Position numbers and translations under genes: made by a program
Shown here: positions 23,515 to 31,909 of the stretch, in pieces
Layout: each line of letters opens with the position of its first letter
Numbering within the stretch: the first letter of the stretch is position 1
The notes under the pieces: model-generated
What the model was told of the DNA's origin: nothing
Database searches by the model: none
The model's input: the letters and a program-made list of their open reading frames with translations, nothing else
Source: Microscillaceae bacterium
GTDB taxonomy: Bacteria > Bacteroidota > Bacteroidia > Cytophagales > Microscillaceae
Assembly: GCA_025455045.1 (NCBI GenBank)
Contig: JALONJ010000006.1
Span: forward strand, 1 to 40,604
Length of the DNA: 40,604 bases
Direction of reading: 5' to 3'

Positions 23515-25286
23515 TAATGCACTCCCACAGCTTCTTTAGCTCCACGTGGGTAGCGGATGCTCTCTACCATATCTTGCACGTGTTGAGGTGGCGGCGGAGT
23601 CAAAGAAGATACAATGGTAGCCACCACAAAATTCAAAATCATTCCTAATGTACCTACACCTTCGGGCGAAATACCAAACCATAAAGTAGCGGTTGGGTCA
23701 ATGAATTTGTAGTAAATAATGTATGAAATGGTAAATAATAAACCCACAATCATTCCACTGATAGCCCCTTGCATATTCATCCGTTTGGAGAAAATACCCA
23801 TTATAATAATCGGGAAGAATGAAGCCGCCGCTAAACCAAAGGCAAAAGCTACTACCGAAGCCACAAAACCCGGCGGGTTGATACCAAAATAACCAGCCAA
23901 AACTACTGCTGCTGCAGCTGCAATTCTTGCATAAAATAATTCGGTTTTTTCAGAAATATTAGGCATCAAATTTTGTTTCAACAAATCGTGCGATACCGCC
24001 GATGAGATAACCAACAACAAACCGGCAGCAGTAGATAAAGCGGCAGCTAAACCACCCGCCGCTACCAAACCAATGACCCAGTTGGGCAATTTGGCTACTT
24101 CGGGCATCGCCAATACCATAATATCATTGTCCACGATCAATTCATTGGTATTTTTGTCATCTAATTTACTTTTCACGACTCTTTCGCCATTGGCTCCGCG
24201 TTTGATGCCATCAAATTCTAATTTACCTTGGACGGCAGTTCCTTTGCTATATTGGATTTTGCCATCGCCGTTTTTGTCCACCCAACCAATCAATTTGGCA
24301 TTTTCCCAGTTTTTGACCCACTGGGGAGCATCTTTATAAGCAATACCTTCTTTACCACCTACGGCATTAATCAAATTGTATTTGCTAAATACGGCAATTG
24401 CCGGAGCAGTAGTATAAAGTATAGCGATAAACACCAAAGCTAAACCAGCCGAGCTACGCGCATCTTTTACTTTAGCAACGGTAAAGAAACGGACAATTAC
24501 GTGAGGCAAACCGGCCGTACCTACCATCAAAGCAAAAGCAATGAAGAAAGTATCGAGCATTGGTTTTTTGGGGTCGGTATAATTACCTAAACCTAGTTCG
24601 GTGCTTAAACCGTCTAATTTATCCATCAAATAACCACCACCTTCTACAGTGCCACCCATTCCTAATTGCGGAATCGGATTGCCGGTCAATTGGAAAGAAA
24701 TAAATATCGCCGGAACTAAGTAAGCAAAAATCAATACGCAATATTGCGCTACTTGAGTATAAGTGATACCTTTCATACCACCCAAAACCGCATAAAAGAA
24801 CACAATTGCCATCCCGATAATTACCCCCAAGTCAATACTTACTTCCAAAAAGCGGGCAAATACAATTCCTACCCCGCGCATTTGACCGGCTACGTAGGTA
24901 AAAGAAACAAACAAAGCACAGATAACTGCCACCGTACGCGCGGTTTGGGAATAATAACGCTCGCCCACAAAATCAGGCACGGTAAACTTACCAAACTTAC
25001 GCAAATAAGGAGCTAAAAGTAAAGCCAACAATACATAACCGCCGGTCCAGCCCATCAAATAAACCGAGCCATCATAACCCGAAAAGGCAATAATCCCCGC
25101 CATTGAGAGGAAGGAAGCCGCCGACATCCAGTCAGCCGCCGTAGCCATACCATTGACTGTGGGCGAAACTCCGCCACCGGCTACGTAAAATTCTTTGGTA
25201 GAAGCGGCTCTCGCCCACATCGCTATGCCTATGTACAAGGCAAACGAAATTCCTACGATAATATATGTCCAAACTAAGATACTCAT
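23514..25286 (-). CDS. Sodium:solute symporter, acetate type (VC_2705 subfamily)
   Basis: A 590-residue SSS-family protein with about 13 helices. It begins ILVWTYIIVGISFALYIGIAMWARA and has FYVAGGGVSPTVNGMATAADWMSAASFLSMAG, the family's substrate/sodium region, then TVPDFVGERYYSQTARTVA. A large extra loop (about 300-395) carries DKNGDGKIQ (337-345), an EF-hand-like calcium loop, as found in the DUF4212-partnered VC_2705 subfamily. It probably takes up acetate or related short acids with sodium. The DUF4212 small subunit gene lies directly upstream and acs downstream on the same strand, supporting the substrate. Confidence 0.93.
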   Translation of the reverse strand: MSILVWTYIIVGISFALYIGIAMWARAASTKEFYVAGGGVSPTVNGMATAADWMSAASFLSMAGIIAFSGYDGSVYLMGWTGGYVLLALLLAPYLRKFGKFTVPDFVGERYYSQTARTVAVICALFVSFTYVAGQMRGVGIVFARFLEVSIDLGVIIGMAIVFFYAVLGGMKGITYTQVAQYCVLIFAYLVPAIFISFQLTGNPIPQLGMGGTVEGGGYLMDKLDGLSTELGLGNYTDPKKPMLDTFFIAFALMVGTAGLPHVIVRFFTVAKVKDARSSAGLALVFIAILYTTAPAIAVFSKYNLINAVGGKEGIAYKDAPQWVKNWENAKLIGWVDKNGDGKIQYSKGTAVQGKLEFDGIKRGANGERVVKSKLDDKNTNELIVDNDIMVLAMPEVAKLPNWVIGLVAAGGLAAALSTAAGLLLVISSAVSHDLLKQNLMPNISEKTELFYARIAAAAAVVLAGYFGINPPGFVASVVAFAFGLAAASFFPIIIMGIFSKRMNMQGAISGMIVGLLFTISYIIYYKFIDPTATLWFGISPEGVGTLGMILNFVVATIVSSLTPPPPQHVQDMVESIRYPRGAKEAVGVH

Positions 25287-25318
25287 TGTTTCAAATAGAT
25301 TAAAAGTTTAAAAAAAAT

Positions 25319-25374
25319 GTTGAATGTTTAATGATGAGTGTTGAATGTTGAATGTTTAATGATGAGTGTTTTCT
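25319..25374. repeat. TGTTGAA heptad array (two 28-bp units)
   Basis: TGTTGAA, TGTTTAA, TGATGAG, TGTTGAA and variants run in register; the second 28-bp unit repeats the first. The array lies in the leader between the DUF4212 and symporter genes. Confidence 0.75.
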
Positions 25375-25424
25375 AAAATATCATTTAATTTAAGCATTAT
25401 GCACTAAACATTACGCACTTAAAA

Positions 25425-25682
25425 TTATTTCTCGTCCACATCAAACTCTTTGTCGAGCTTGTTCATCAAATACACGTAGGCAAAAATGATGACGACAAAC
25501 ACATAAATTGCGCCTTGTTGGGCAAAAAAGAATCCAAGTTTGAATCCGGCAAAGCGAATTTCATTCAATTGATGCACAAACAAGATTCCGAATCCGTATG
25601 AAACCAAAAACCAGACTGCCAGCAGCATCAACACATAGCGAATGTTTTTCTGCCAATACATTTTCATTTTGTTGTCTTCCAT
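25425..25682 (-). CDS. DUF4212 small subunit of the acetate symporter
   Basis: An 85-residue protein with two transmembrane helices (YVLMLLAVWFLVSYGFGILF and GAIYVFVVIIFAYVYLMNKL). Between them are LNEIRFAGFKLGFFFAQQG and a charged C-terminal tail (DKEFDVDEK). This is the standard DUF4212 layout. In other bacteria this gene nearly always precedes an SSS symporter of the VC_2705 group and is thought to form a complex with it. Here the symporter starts 138 bp downstream on the same strand. Either ATG at 25682 or the Met at codon 6 could be the start. Confidence 0.93.
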   Translation of the reverse strand: MEDNKMKMYWQKNIRYVLMLLAVWFLVSYGFGILFVHQLNEIRFAGFKLGFFFAQQGAIYVFVVIIFAYVYLMNKLDKEFDVDEK

Positions 25683-25737
25683 TGTTTTTGAAAATTAAGG
25701 TTTAAAAATATTTAAAATTTGTTGAATATTAATTGCT

Positions 25738-25785
25738 AGTTCCAAGTTTTGGGTTCCGAGTTTCGGGTTCGCAGTTCCGAATTAT
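25738..25785. repeat. GTTCCGA/GTTTCGG heptad array
   Basis: GTTCCAA, GTTTTGG, GTTCCGA, GTTTCGG, GTTCGCA, GTTCCGA are six in-register heptads. They read on the other strand as TCGGAAC/CCGAAAC units. Confidence 0.8.
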
Positions 25786-25790
25786 TTATG

Positions 25791-25925
25791 AATACTTCAG
25801 ACAGCTTTTTTATAAGTAATTGATAATCAATAGGTTATTGTATTTTGAGTAATTTAGGTAAAAACTGATTATCAACTATTTAGTAAATAACCCGAAAAAG
25901 AAACCCGAAACTAGAAACTCAGGAC
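25791..25925. mobile_element. Short relative of the 13950-14122 element, with a full dyad
   Basis: Left end AATACTTCAGACAGCTT, then TTTATAAGTAA leading into a full 27-bp dyad (25812-25838). A second core follows (CTGATTATCAA, 25865-25875), then CCCGAAA, CCGAAAC, TAGAAAC heptads that reach the porin stop codon. It lacks the CCGCCTCTGG blocks of its longer relative. Confidence 0.65.
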
Positions 25926-27304
25926 TATAGATAAATCATTGTTTGCAAAATCAACTCGCCAGCCGATTTTTTATCGGGGTTGCGAAAAGCCTTTTCACCC
26001 GGTAGCGGGGCGGCATAAAGCGGGCGATTTTGGTATTTCAAAGAGATTTTGGCGTGGTGCCCGTCCATAAAGTAATTGAATCCTACACCATATTGCAAAG
26101 AAGGGTCAGCCAAATATTCAAAATTTTTGTAAGTCAAAGTACCAATCGGCTGAATTTTTCCGGCTTTGCCCAACAAACTTTTGGGTAACAAATAACCCGC
26201 TTCGGTATAAAAAATACTGCCGGTGCCAATGTGAAACTGCGCATTACCGCCACCTTGAGGCAAAGAACCGGTTTTGAGTGGCACGCCTTCGTTCATTATG
26301 CCTATACTACGCATATAATTGGGACCAAAATTGTAGTTGTAATATACTGAGTATAAAGTAAAGGCAGTTCCTTTGTCTTTGTTCATCGGCAAATCCATAA
26401 ACAAATCTAAGCCAAATAAGCGCATATCGTGTTTTTTGGTTTCGCCATCGCGCACTTCGCGGAGGGCTGTAGCATTGGGGTGAATGTGCCAGCCAAAGCC
26501 CAAGGTTAAGATTTTTTTAGTGCCGACGTATGTACCTACCGTGAAAGGCAAAACATTAGATTCTTTGTCAAAAAACTCATAAGCTGTATAACCCGCAAAT
26601 GCCCAATTGTTGTTATTGCTGCTATAAGCTCTGCCCAAATTACGGTTCATTACGGCGGTATCGCCGGGGGTAGCAAAAGGTTTGTTCAAAGCAATTCTAT
26701 AATCAATTTTACCTAATTTGCCTTTGGCATAAATTCCAAATTGGCGCGCAAACTGGTCGGATTCTTCAATGAGTGGCCAGTTAAAAATCGGGGCATCTAC
26801 TGCCAAAAAATTGAGAGTGCTGGCATTGGCTTGGCGCGAAATACCATTCCAATAGTGCAAACCCGTCCCGATTGATAATTTATCTTTGACAATGGCGTAC
26901 TCAGTCCACATATCGTGAATAAAGAGTTGGGGTTTTTTGCCTACTCCATAACCACCTGTACCCGCCGAACCCGAAGCCCCGCCATTGACAAAAGTTTGAT
27001 TATTGATACCAATGTGAGTCAAAATCAAAAACTTTGGCGAAATTTGCGCATACCACAAAAAACGCGAGCGGCGCAAACCCACATCAAAAGTAGTTTTTTG
27101 AACTTCACCATTGACTGCCGTACCGGGGTTGTTTTCAATCATCCGAGTCCAGAACTGATGCCAAGTAATGAATCGAATGTATTTTGACCCATCTTCATTC
27201 AAATTGATGCGTAAACCCTTGCCGTAAGTTTCCGAACCTTGCGCCCATAGATTAGAGCCTAACCCTAGCCCCAGCAAACAAATTAGTAGAAAATGCTTTT
27301 TCAT
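25925..27304 (-). CDS. Outer-membrane porin of the acetate module
   Basis: A 459-residue protein with signal peptide FLLICLLGLGLGSNLWAQ. The mature part has alternating aromatic beta-strands (YIRFITWHQFWTRM, LRRSRFLWYAQISPKFLILTHIGINNQ, FIHDMWTEYAIVKDKLSIGTGLHYW, AFTLYSVYYNYNFGPNY, GFNYFMDGHHAKISLKYQNRPL) and a final ELILQTMIYL strand. This is typical of Bacteroidota porins of the phosphate-selective/short-chain-acid type. It lies 5' of the DUF4212 and SSS genes on the same strand, so it probably lets acetate or similar acids through the outer membrane. Substrate is inferred from context. Confidence 0.82.
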   Translation of the reverse strand: MKKHFLLICLLGLGLGSNLWAQGSETYGKGLRINLNEDGSKYIRFITWHQFWTRMIENNPGTAVNGEVQKTTFDVGLRRSRFLWYAQISPKFLILTHIGINNQTFVNGGASGSAGTGGYGVGKKPQLFIHDMWTEYAIVKDKLSIGTGLHYWNGISRQANASTLNFLAVDAPIFNWPLIEESDQFARQFGIYAKGKLGKIDYRIALNKPFATPGDTAVMNRNLGRAYSSNNNNWAFAGYTAYEFFDKESNVLPFTVGTYVGTKKILTLGFGWHIHPNATALREVRDGETKKHDMRLFGLDLFMDLPMNKDKGTAFTLYSVYYNYNFGPNYMRSIGIMNEGVPLKTGSLPQGGGNAQFHIGTGSIFYTEAGYLLPKSLLGKAGKIQPIGTLTYKNFEYLADPSLQYGVGFNYFMDGHHAKISLKYQNRPLYAAPLPGEKAFRNPDKKSAGELILQTMIYL

Positions 27305-27594
27305 AAGTCAAAAAAATGTTTAAAAATGATTAGTTAGGAATCGTAGCGAAATCTAGGCGCGCAGCTAAATTTCTGAAACGAAGTTGGGGGGTTTTTGGCA
27401 GAAAATCGAATGCATAGTATATTTTTGCTAATTTAGTATAGTTGAAATGATTAATAAATTCCAAATGATTTTTTATTGTGAGAATAAAGCCTATTCTATA
27501 GCTTTTTGAATAAAAAACCAAATAATATTTTTATTTTAGATAAATCTAAAAATTTTTATCGGCAATTAGCCTAATTTGGGAAATTAAAATTCAA

Positions 27595-27667
27595 TGGTAA
27601 GATGGCGGTATGGTGAGATGGTGAAATGGTTTTAGGAGCTTCGGCAAAGTTTAAAACTTTGCCGAAG
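27595..27667. repeat. ATGGTGAG 8-mer repeats and a perfect 14-bp hairpin
   Basis: TGGTAAGA, TGGCGGTA, TGGTGAGA, TGGTGAAA form an 8-bp array at 27597-27630. Then CTTCGGCAAAGTTT pairs exactly with AAACTTTGCCGAAG around one A (27639-27667). The hairpin lies 26 bp past the stop of the minus-strand zinc-finger gene; there is a short A/T flank but no strong T-tract. The rest of the 27305-27693 gap shows nothing further. Confidence 0.75.
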
Positions 27668-27693
27668 TTAAGTTTGCCTTTCGCCTTTATTTT

Positions 27694-28113
27694 CTAATTT
27701 CGCAATCTTTCCCACTTGATAACCATATATTTATCACCTAACTCAGTGATAATCAGCCCCGAACCTTTGATAGTGGTTTCGGTTTTCATAAATTCTATCA
27801 GCTCGCTGTGCGTCAGGATTTTGTAAGTGGGGCGATATTCGTTGTTTTCGGGGGCTTTGATGCGGTATTTCTTGACCCAATTCATCACCGATACGTGGCT
27901 AATGCCCAACAATCGCTCAATTTCGCGGTAGCTCACGCCCTCAATATACAATTGTAAAGCCTTGATAACGTAGTAGTTATCGATGTTTTTGCCAATTTTA
28001 TTGACTGTGAAGTAATAATTACATTTTTTGCACAAATAGCGTTGGCGGTCTTTGATTACGCCACTTTTGACCACTATTTCGGAGTTGCATTTGGGGCAAA
28101 TTGGATGTTTCAT
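27694..28113 (-). CDS. Stand-alone IS1 InsA-like zinc-finger/HTH protein
   Basis: A 139-residue protein. A four-Cys zinc ribbon opens it: CPKCNSEIVVKSG and YLCKKCNYYFTV. A helix-turn-helix follows (ALQLYIEGVSYREIERLLGISHVSVMNWVKKYR), as in InsA of IS1 and related transposase N-termini. The C-terminal third (about 95-139: ILTHSELIEFMKTE, GSGLIITELGDKYMVIKWERLRN) does not look like a DDE catalytic domain. There is no InsB partner, no programmed frameshift site that I can see, and no matching terminal inverted repeats. It could be a domesticated DNA-binding protein or a regulator. A dyad core (TGATAATCA, 27747-27755) occurs in its own coding sequence. Confidence 0.8.
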   Translation of the reverse strand: MKHPICPKCNSEIVVKSGVIKDRQRYLCKKCNYYFTVNKIGKNIDNYYVIKALQLYIEGVSYREIERLLGISHVSVMNWVKKYRIKAPENNEYRPTYKILTHSELIEFMKTETTIKGSGLIITELGDKYMVIKWERLRN

Positions 28114-28336
28114 ATATCTTCTATAAACTTAATGAGTCTGACCTATACATAGTTAGCAAAGATATATTTATTTAGCAAGATTCCTAGCTTTGAATAGGAT
28201 TTTTTTATGGTCAAGCCAAAAAAATCTATAATTTATCCAATTTAAGGCTTGTCTAAATTCTGCAATCGTTTTCGGAAATAGTCAAACTCGGTCTGAGATG
28301 TGCATAATTGATTTACAGATAAAAAATCATAAGTAA

Positions 28337-28347
28337 TTGATTATCAA
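28337..28347. repeat. Dyad repeat core TTGATTATCAA
   Basis: Flanked by ATAAGTAA and GTATTTA, a near-complete 27-bp form. A weaker copy (TTGATTATTAG) lies at 28436-28446. The remaining 28114-28491 gap contains only the terminator at 28391. Confidence 0.75.
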
Positions 28348-28390
28348 GTATTTAAAAATAAATCAGAATTACCCAATTGACCTCAAACAA

Positions 28391-28422
28391 AAAAGGCTCA
28401 ACTCTTGCGATTTGAACCTTTT
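28391..28422 (-). terminator. Intrinsic terminator of the DAHP synthase gene
   Basis: AAAAGGCTCAA pairs with TTGAACCTTTT (one mismatch) around a 10-nt loop. On the minus strand it is followed by a T6 tract and lies 70 bp after the stop codon. Confidence 0.75.
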
Positions 28423-28491
28423 AAAGTATAAGTATTTGATTATTAGATATTTACAAAAGTAAATTATTACTCATTACCAATAACTTCACAA

Positions 28492-29604
28492 TTATTTAAT
28501 ACTAGCCAACTCTTGCATTGTGATAACTTCGGTTTGGCGGCGAATGGACTCAATGTGAATTAATTTGAAAATTTCGCTGATAAATTCTTCATTCACATTC
28601 ATTTTTTTAGCCCAATCGCTCCGCGAGCGGAATATTTCGTTCCATCTATCCACTTGAAAAATCGAGACATTGTGTTGAATTTTGTATTCGCAAGCCTTTT
28701 CTACCAAAGCCATTCGGGTTTTTAGCACCTCTAGCAATTCGCGGTCGATGTTGTCGATTTGTTGGCGAATCACGTCCAAATGATTGATAAACACAGCATC
28801 ATCGCTGGCTTCGCGCAAAATTCTAAATTTCAAATCGGACAAAAGTTTATGAAACCCTTGCGGAGTTACCTGTTGAGCTGCATCGCTCAGGGCATTGTCG
28901 GGGTCGATATGCGACTCAATGATCAAGCCGTCAAAGTTCAAATCGAGGGCTTTTTGGGCAATTTCTTGCAACAAAGCGCGTTTTCCGGCAGTATGGCTGG
29001 GGTCGCCAATGATAGGCATATTTGGAATGGCGGTTTTGAGTTCCAAAGGAATTTGCCACATCGGTTCGTTGCGGTATTTGCTGGCGTGCAAGCCCGAAAA
29101 CCCGCGATGAATCACTGCCATTTTGCGAATACCTGCCCCATAAATGCGCTCAATCGCCCCAATCCACAGTGCTAAATCAGGATTGACCGGATTTTTGATA
29201 AGTACGGGAACATCTACGCCTTTGAGGGCATCGGCAATTTCTTGCACATTGAAAGGATTGACGGTGGTTCTTGCGCCAATCCACAAAACATCTACCCCGT
29301 ATTTGAGTGCCAGCTCAATGTGTTGCGGGTTGGCAACCTCTACGGCAAAGGGTACGCCTAGTTCTTCGCGCACTCTTTTGAGCCAAGGCAGGGCTTTTTC
29401 GCCATAACCTTCAAAACTATTGGGGCGCGTGCGGGGTTTCCAAATACCGGCGCGGAATATATCCACGTTCATATCTTTCAATTGGGAGCAAGTTTGCATC
29501 AATTGGTCTTCGGACTCGGCACTGCAAGGTCCGGCGATAATCAAAGGGCGGTGGTGTTTTTTTGCCCAAGAATCCAGAGGGGCAATGTCTAATTTCAACT
29601 GCAT
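28492..29604 (-). CDS. Bifunctional DAHP synthase / chorismate mutase (type II)
   Basis: A 370-residue cytoplasmic enzyme. The N-terminal domain (about 10-260) is a KdsA-like DAHP synthase, which condenses phosphoenolpyruvate and erythrose 4-phosphate. Motifs are IIAGPCSAESEDQL, IFRAGIWKPRTRPNSFEGYGE, VPVLIKNPVNPD and IGDPSHTAGKR. The C-terminal domain (about 275-365) is an AroQ-type chorismate mutase: INHLDVIRQQIDNIDRELLEVLKTRMALVEKACEYK then RQTEV. This domain order is normal for Bacteroidota and lets prephenate-pathway products feed back on the first shikimate step. No other aromatic-pathway gene is adjacent, and the gene has its own terminator. Confidence 0.95.
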   Translation of the reverse strand: MQLKLDIAPLDSWAKKHHRPLIIAGPCSAESEDQLMQTCSQLKDMNVDIFRAGIWKPRTRPNSFEGYGEKALPWLKRVREELGVPFAVEVANPQHIELALKYGVDVLWIGARTTVNPFNVQEIADALKGVDVPVLIKNPVNPDLALWIGAIERIYGAGIRKMAVIHRGFSGLHASKYRNEPMWQIPLELKTAIPNMPIIGDPSHTAGKRALLQEIAQKALDLNFDGLIIESHIDPDNALSDAAQQVTPQGFHKLLSDLKFRILREASDDAVFINHLDVIRQQIDNIDRELLEVLKTRMALVEKACEYKIQHNVSIFQVDRWNEIFRSRSDWAKKMNVNEEFISEIFKLIHIESIRRQTEVITMQELASIK

Positions 29605-30021
29605 AAAACAAATTCAATTAAAGTAGGTGAATCAGAAGTGAAAAGACTAAATTGAAAAGATTTGGTATGTAAAATGCAAAACTTTGACAATCAAATAGTT
29701 ACACATTATGTGTCTGGATTTTTGCTTTGCGGGGGATTAGCTCAATTTAGTTTCGCACTTGTTAGTCTTTTGTTTATTTTTAGAGAATTTTATTTGAAAA
29801 ATAAATAACGAAATAAATTTTCAAAATTGCCACACAATTTAGCGATAAAAGCCAATATTTTGGAAATAAAAGGGGAGTATTTCGCAAAAAAGCCGAATTT
29901 TCTTTTTGAATCAAAAAAATATCTTTGAATTGTTATATTTTCAATAGCAGACTCATTTGCTTGCCAATCGCGTAAAATGAATTTGGGTGGTAGCTCGATT
30001 AGCGAAGAATTATCTCATTGC
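29605..30021. other. Non-coding gap upstream of DAHP synthase
   Basis: This holds a weak dyad (TTGACAATCAA, 29684-29694) and a short segment GGGGGATTAGCTCAATTTAG (29731-29750) that resembles the 5' end of a tRNA-Ala but is not continued by an anticodon arm. It must contain the DAHP synthase promoter. I see nothing else I can name. Confidence 0.45.
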
Positions 30022-31017
30022 TCAAAAAATCGCCATCAAACTACAGCCGCGTATATCGCTATTGTCGAGCCTACCCAAGACTTTGAATTGATTATGGCTC
30101 ACGATTTCGCCTATATCTTGCGTGGCAATAAAAGCGCAAGAGTCCACATTTGCCAAGTCAATCACATTGATAGCCCCCGTTTGGCGTTGCGGATTGAGGT
30201 CAAAAGGGTCGTTGGGGTCGCGTAGCAGTATTTGGAGCGTAGGAGGCATTGCAAATATCTCTTTGCCTTGCGAATACGCCTGCGAAAGCAATTCGGTCAT
30301 TCCATACTCGGAATGAACTTCGCTTAGATTTAATTGCTTTTGCAAATAATTATGCACTTCGGCTCGGGTCAGTTCTTCGCGCCGTCCTTTCATTCCGCCG
30401 GTCTCCATTACCAGGATTCGGCTCAGGTCTAAAGGGTATTGCTCGGCAAAATCCAAGAGTGCAAAAGTAACGCCTATCAACAAGGTTTGGCGGGTGGTAT
30501 CGCGTTGCAAAAAGCTAAGTTTTTCGGCTAATTCGGCAAAATTATGTAAGTAAAACCCCGAATATGCTGATTGCGATTGCGCAATAAAATAACGAACCAT
30601 CTCGACCAATGATGAATTATTGCGCTCAAGATACGAAGGAAGCAACCCCAAGAGATGAAATTGCGTAAGGCTGCCATAATACTGTTCAAAAATATGTCGG
30701 CTGATCTGGTGATAAAACTTCAAATCGGCAACCAAGTGTCGGCTCGTAATTTGACCGGTAGTACCACTACTGGCAAACTCTTTTTCAATCTTAGAGTTAT
30801 TTATGAGTATCGAGTGATTTTTAAAAAATTCAATGGGCAAAAATGGAATTTCGGCTAGGTTTTTTACGTTTTGAGAGCGTGCGCCCAGCAGTTGCAAATA
30901 TTGCTGATACACCGCATTGTTTTGGGCTTGATAATGAAACAAAGCCAAAGCCGCTTCGGTAAATTGCGAGGCTTTTAAAGTAAATAAGTTTTGTTTAAAA
31001 GATTGGGGATTAAACAT
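30022..31017 (-). CDS. LuxE-like acyl-protein synthetase / acyltransferase
   Basis: A 331-residue protein of the LuxE family in the ANL adenylating superfamily. The nucleotide-binding loop is EFASSGTTGQITSRH (about residues 80-95). Further family signatures are LPSYLERNNSSLVEMVRYFI, METGGMKGRREELTRAEVH and VHSEYGMTELLSQAYS, and the C-terminus has GEIVSHNQFKVLGRLDNSDIRG. LuxE activates fatty acids and passes them as thioesters to the LuxC reductase; orphan homologues in Bacteroidota have unknown partners. There is no luxC or luxD here, so bioluminescence is not implied. It lies between DAHP synthase and a divergent lipoprotein gene. Activation of some acyl group is likely; the substrate is unknown. 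Confidence 0.85.
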   Translation of the reverse strand: MFNPQSFKQNLFTLKASQFTEAALALFHYQAQNNAVYQQYLQLLGARSQNVKNLAEIPFLPIEFFKNHSILINNSKIEKEFASSGTTGQITSRHLVADLKFYHQISRHIFEQYYGSLTQFHLLGLLPSYLERNNSSLVEMVRYFIAQSQSAYSGFYLHNFAELAEKLSFLQRDTTRQTLLIGVTFALLDFAEQYPLDLSRILVMETGGMKGRREELTRAEVHNYLQKQLNLSEVHSEYGMTELLSQAYSQGKEIFAMPPTLQILLRDPNDPFDLNPQRQTGAINVIDLANVDSCAFIATQDIGEIVSHNQFKVLGRLDNSDIRGCSLMAIF

Positions 31018-31096
31018 TTAGCCTAATTTTTTTTACAAAATTATAGGGTTTTTGCCCTCGATTTTGCATATTTGAAATATAAATTTATAAATAGAT

Positions 31097-31696
31097 ATGA
31101 CCAAGCGTATTAATCAAATTATCAGTTATATAATCCCGCTATTTTTTTTGCCGATGTCGGGTTGTTTTTTGTGGGAAAAGCCTATTTTTCCGGTTATTCC
31201 CGATATATACGAACCTGCCATTGCCGAAAAAGAAGTCATATTCGATAGTTTGAGTCAAACTTTTAATGATGTGGTATTCTTGACGGTTAGATTTAGAGAC
31301 GGAGACGGCGACATTGGTTTCAATTCTTCTGATACTACTGCACCTTCGCGGTTTCAACCGGTAATTAATGGCAATATCAATCCTGAATCATTCAATTTTT
31401 TGGTAGATGTATTGGAGTTGAAAAATGGGGAATGGATACCTTTGCGCGCCATCGATGCCCCCTTAGATGATGTGATTAGCTATAACGGGCGGATGTTTCC
31501 GCGTTTTCAGGAAGGCGATAAAGTAGGACCCATTGAAGGGACAATCACCCAAGAAATTCCGTTTCCACAACTGAGCTACGCTCCCAATACCATCATCAAA
31601 TTCAGAGTAAGCATCAAAGACCGAGGGCAGGGTTATCCGGCTCCACACCTGAGCAATGTGGTAGAAAGTGATACGGTAATCCTTAATTTTCGATAG
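31097..31696 (+). CDS. Bacteroidota lipoprotein of unknown function
   Basis: A 199-residue lipoprotein. The signal peptide IISYIIPLFFLPMSGC ends in a lipobox-like LPMSG-Cys23. The mature part has FLTVRFRDGDGDIGFNSSD, an acidic DGDGD motif that could bind calcium, and several predicted beta-strands ending KFRVSIKDRGQGYPAPHLSNVVESDTVILNF. I recall similar unnamed Cytophagales proteins but no functional family. It is divergent from the LuxE-like gene (79 bp between starts) and has its own terminator. Confidence 0.7.
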   Translation: MTKRINQIISYIIPLFFLPMSGCFLWEKPIFPVIPDIYEPAIAEKEVIFDSLSQTFNDVVFLTVRFRDGDGDIGFNSSDTTAPSRFQPVINGNINPESFNFLVDVLELKNGEWIPLRAIDAPLDDVISYNGRMFPRFQEGDKVGPIEGTITQEIPFPQLSYAPNTIIKFRVSIKDRGQGYPAPHLSNVVESDTVILNFR

Positions 31697-31733
31697 CCTA
31701 AGTATTTGATAAGCAAGAATTTATACAAACTAG

Positions 31734-31772
31734 CCCTGCAAAATCAACCATTGATTGGCAGGGTTATTTTTT
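31734..31772 (+). terminator. Intrinsic terminator of the lipoprotein gene
   Basis: CCCTGC/GCAGGG outer and AATCAA/TTGATT inner pairing (31734-31763), then TTATTTTTTT. It lies 38 bp after the stop. Confidence 0.85.
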
Positions 31773-31781
31773 TGTAATCTA

Positions 31782-31792
31782 TTGATAATCAA
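31782..31792. repeat. Dyad repeat core TTGATAATCAA
   Basis: Follows the terminator directly; flanked by GTAATCTA and TTACTTAT. A weaker copy (TTGGCTATCAA) lies at 31844-31854, just ahead of the permease gene. Confidence 0.7.
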
Positions 31793-31909
31793 TTACTTAT
31801 GAATTAACCTAAAATAAACCTTCAAATCAAAAATCTTAATTTCTTGGCTATCAAGGGTTTATGATTAAATTTGAAAATTGGAAATCCAAAAAATCACAAA
31901 TCAAAACTT

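Noticed and set aside
27639..28113. Complete IS1-type insertion sequence
   Set aside because: No InsB frame, no paired terminal inverted repeats and no target duplication around the InsA-like gene.
30022..31017. Bioluminescence operon
   Set aside because: Only a LuxE-like gene is present; luxA, luxB, luxC and luxD are absent from the window.
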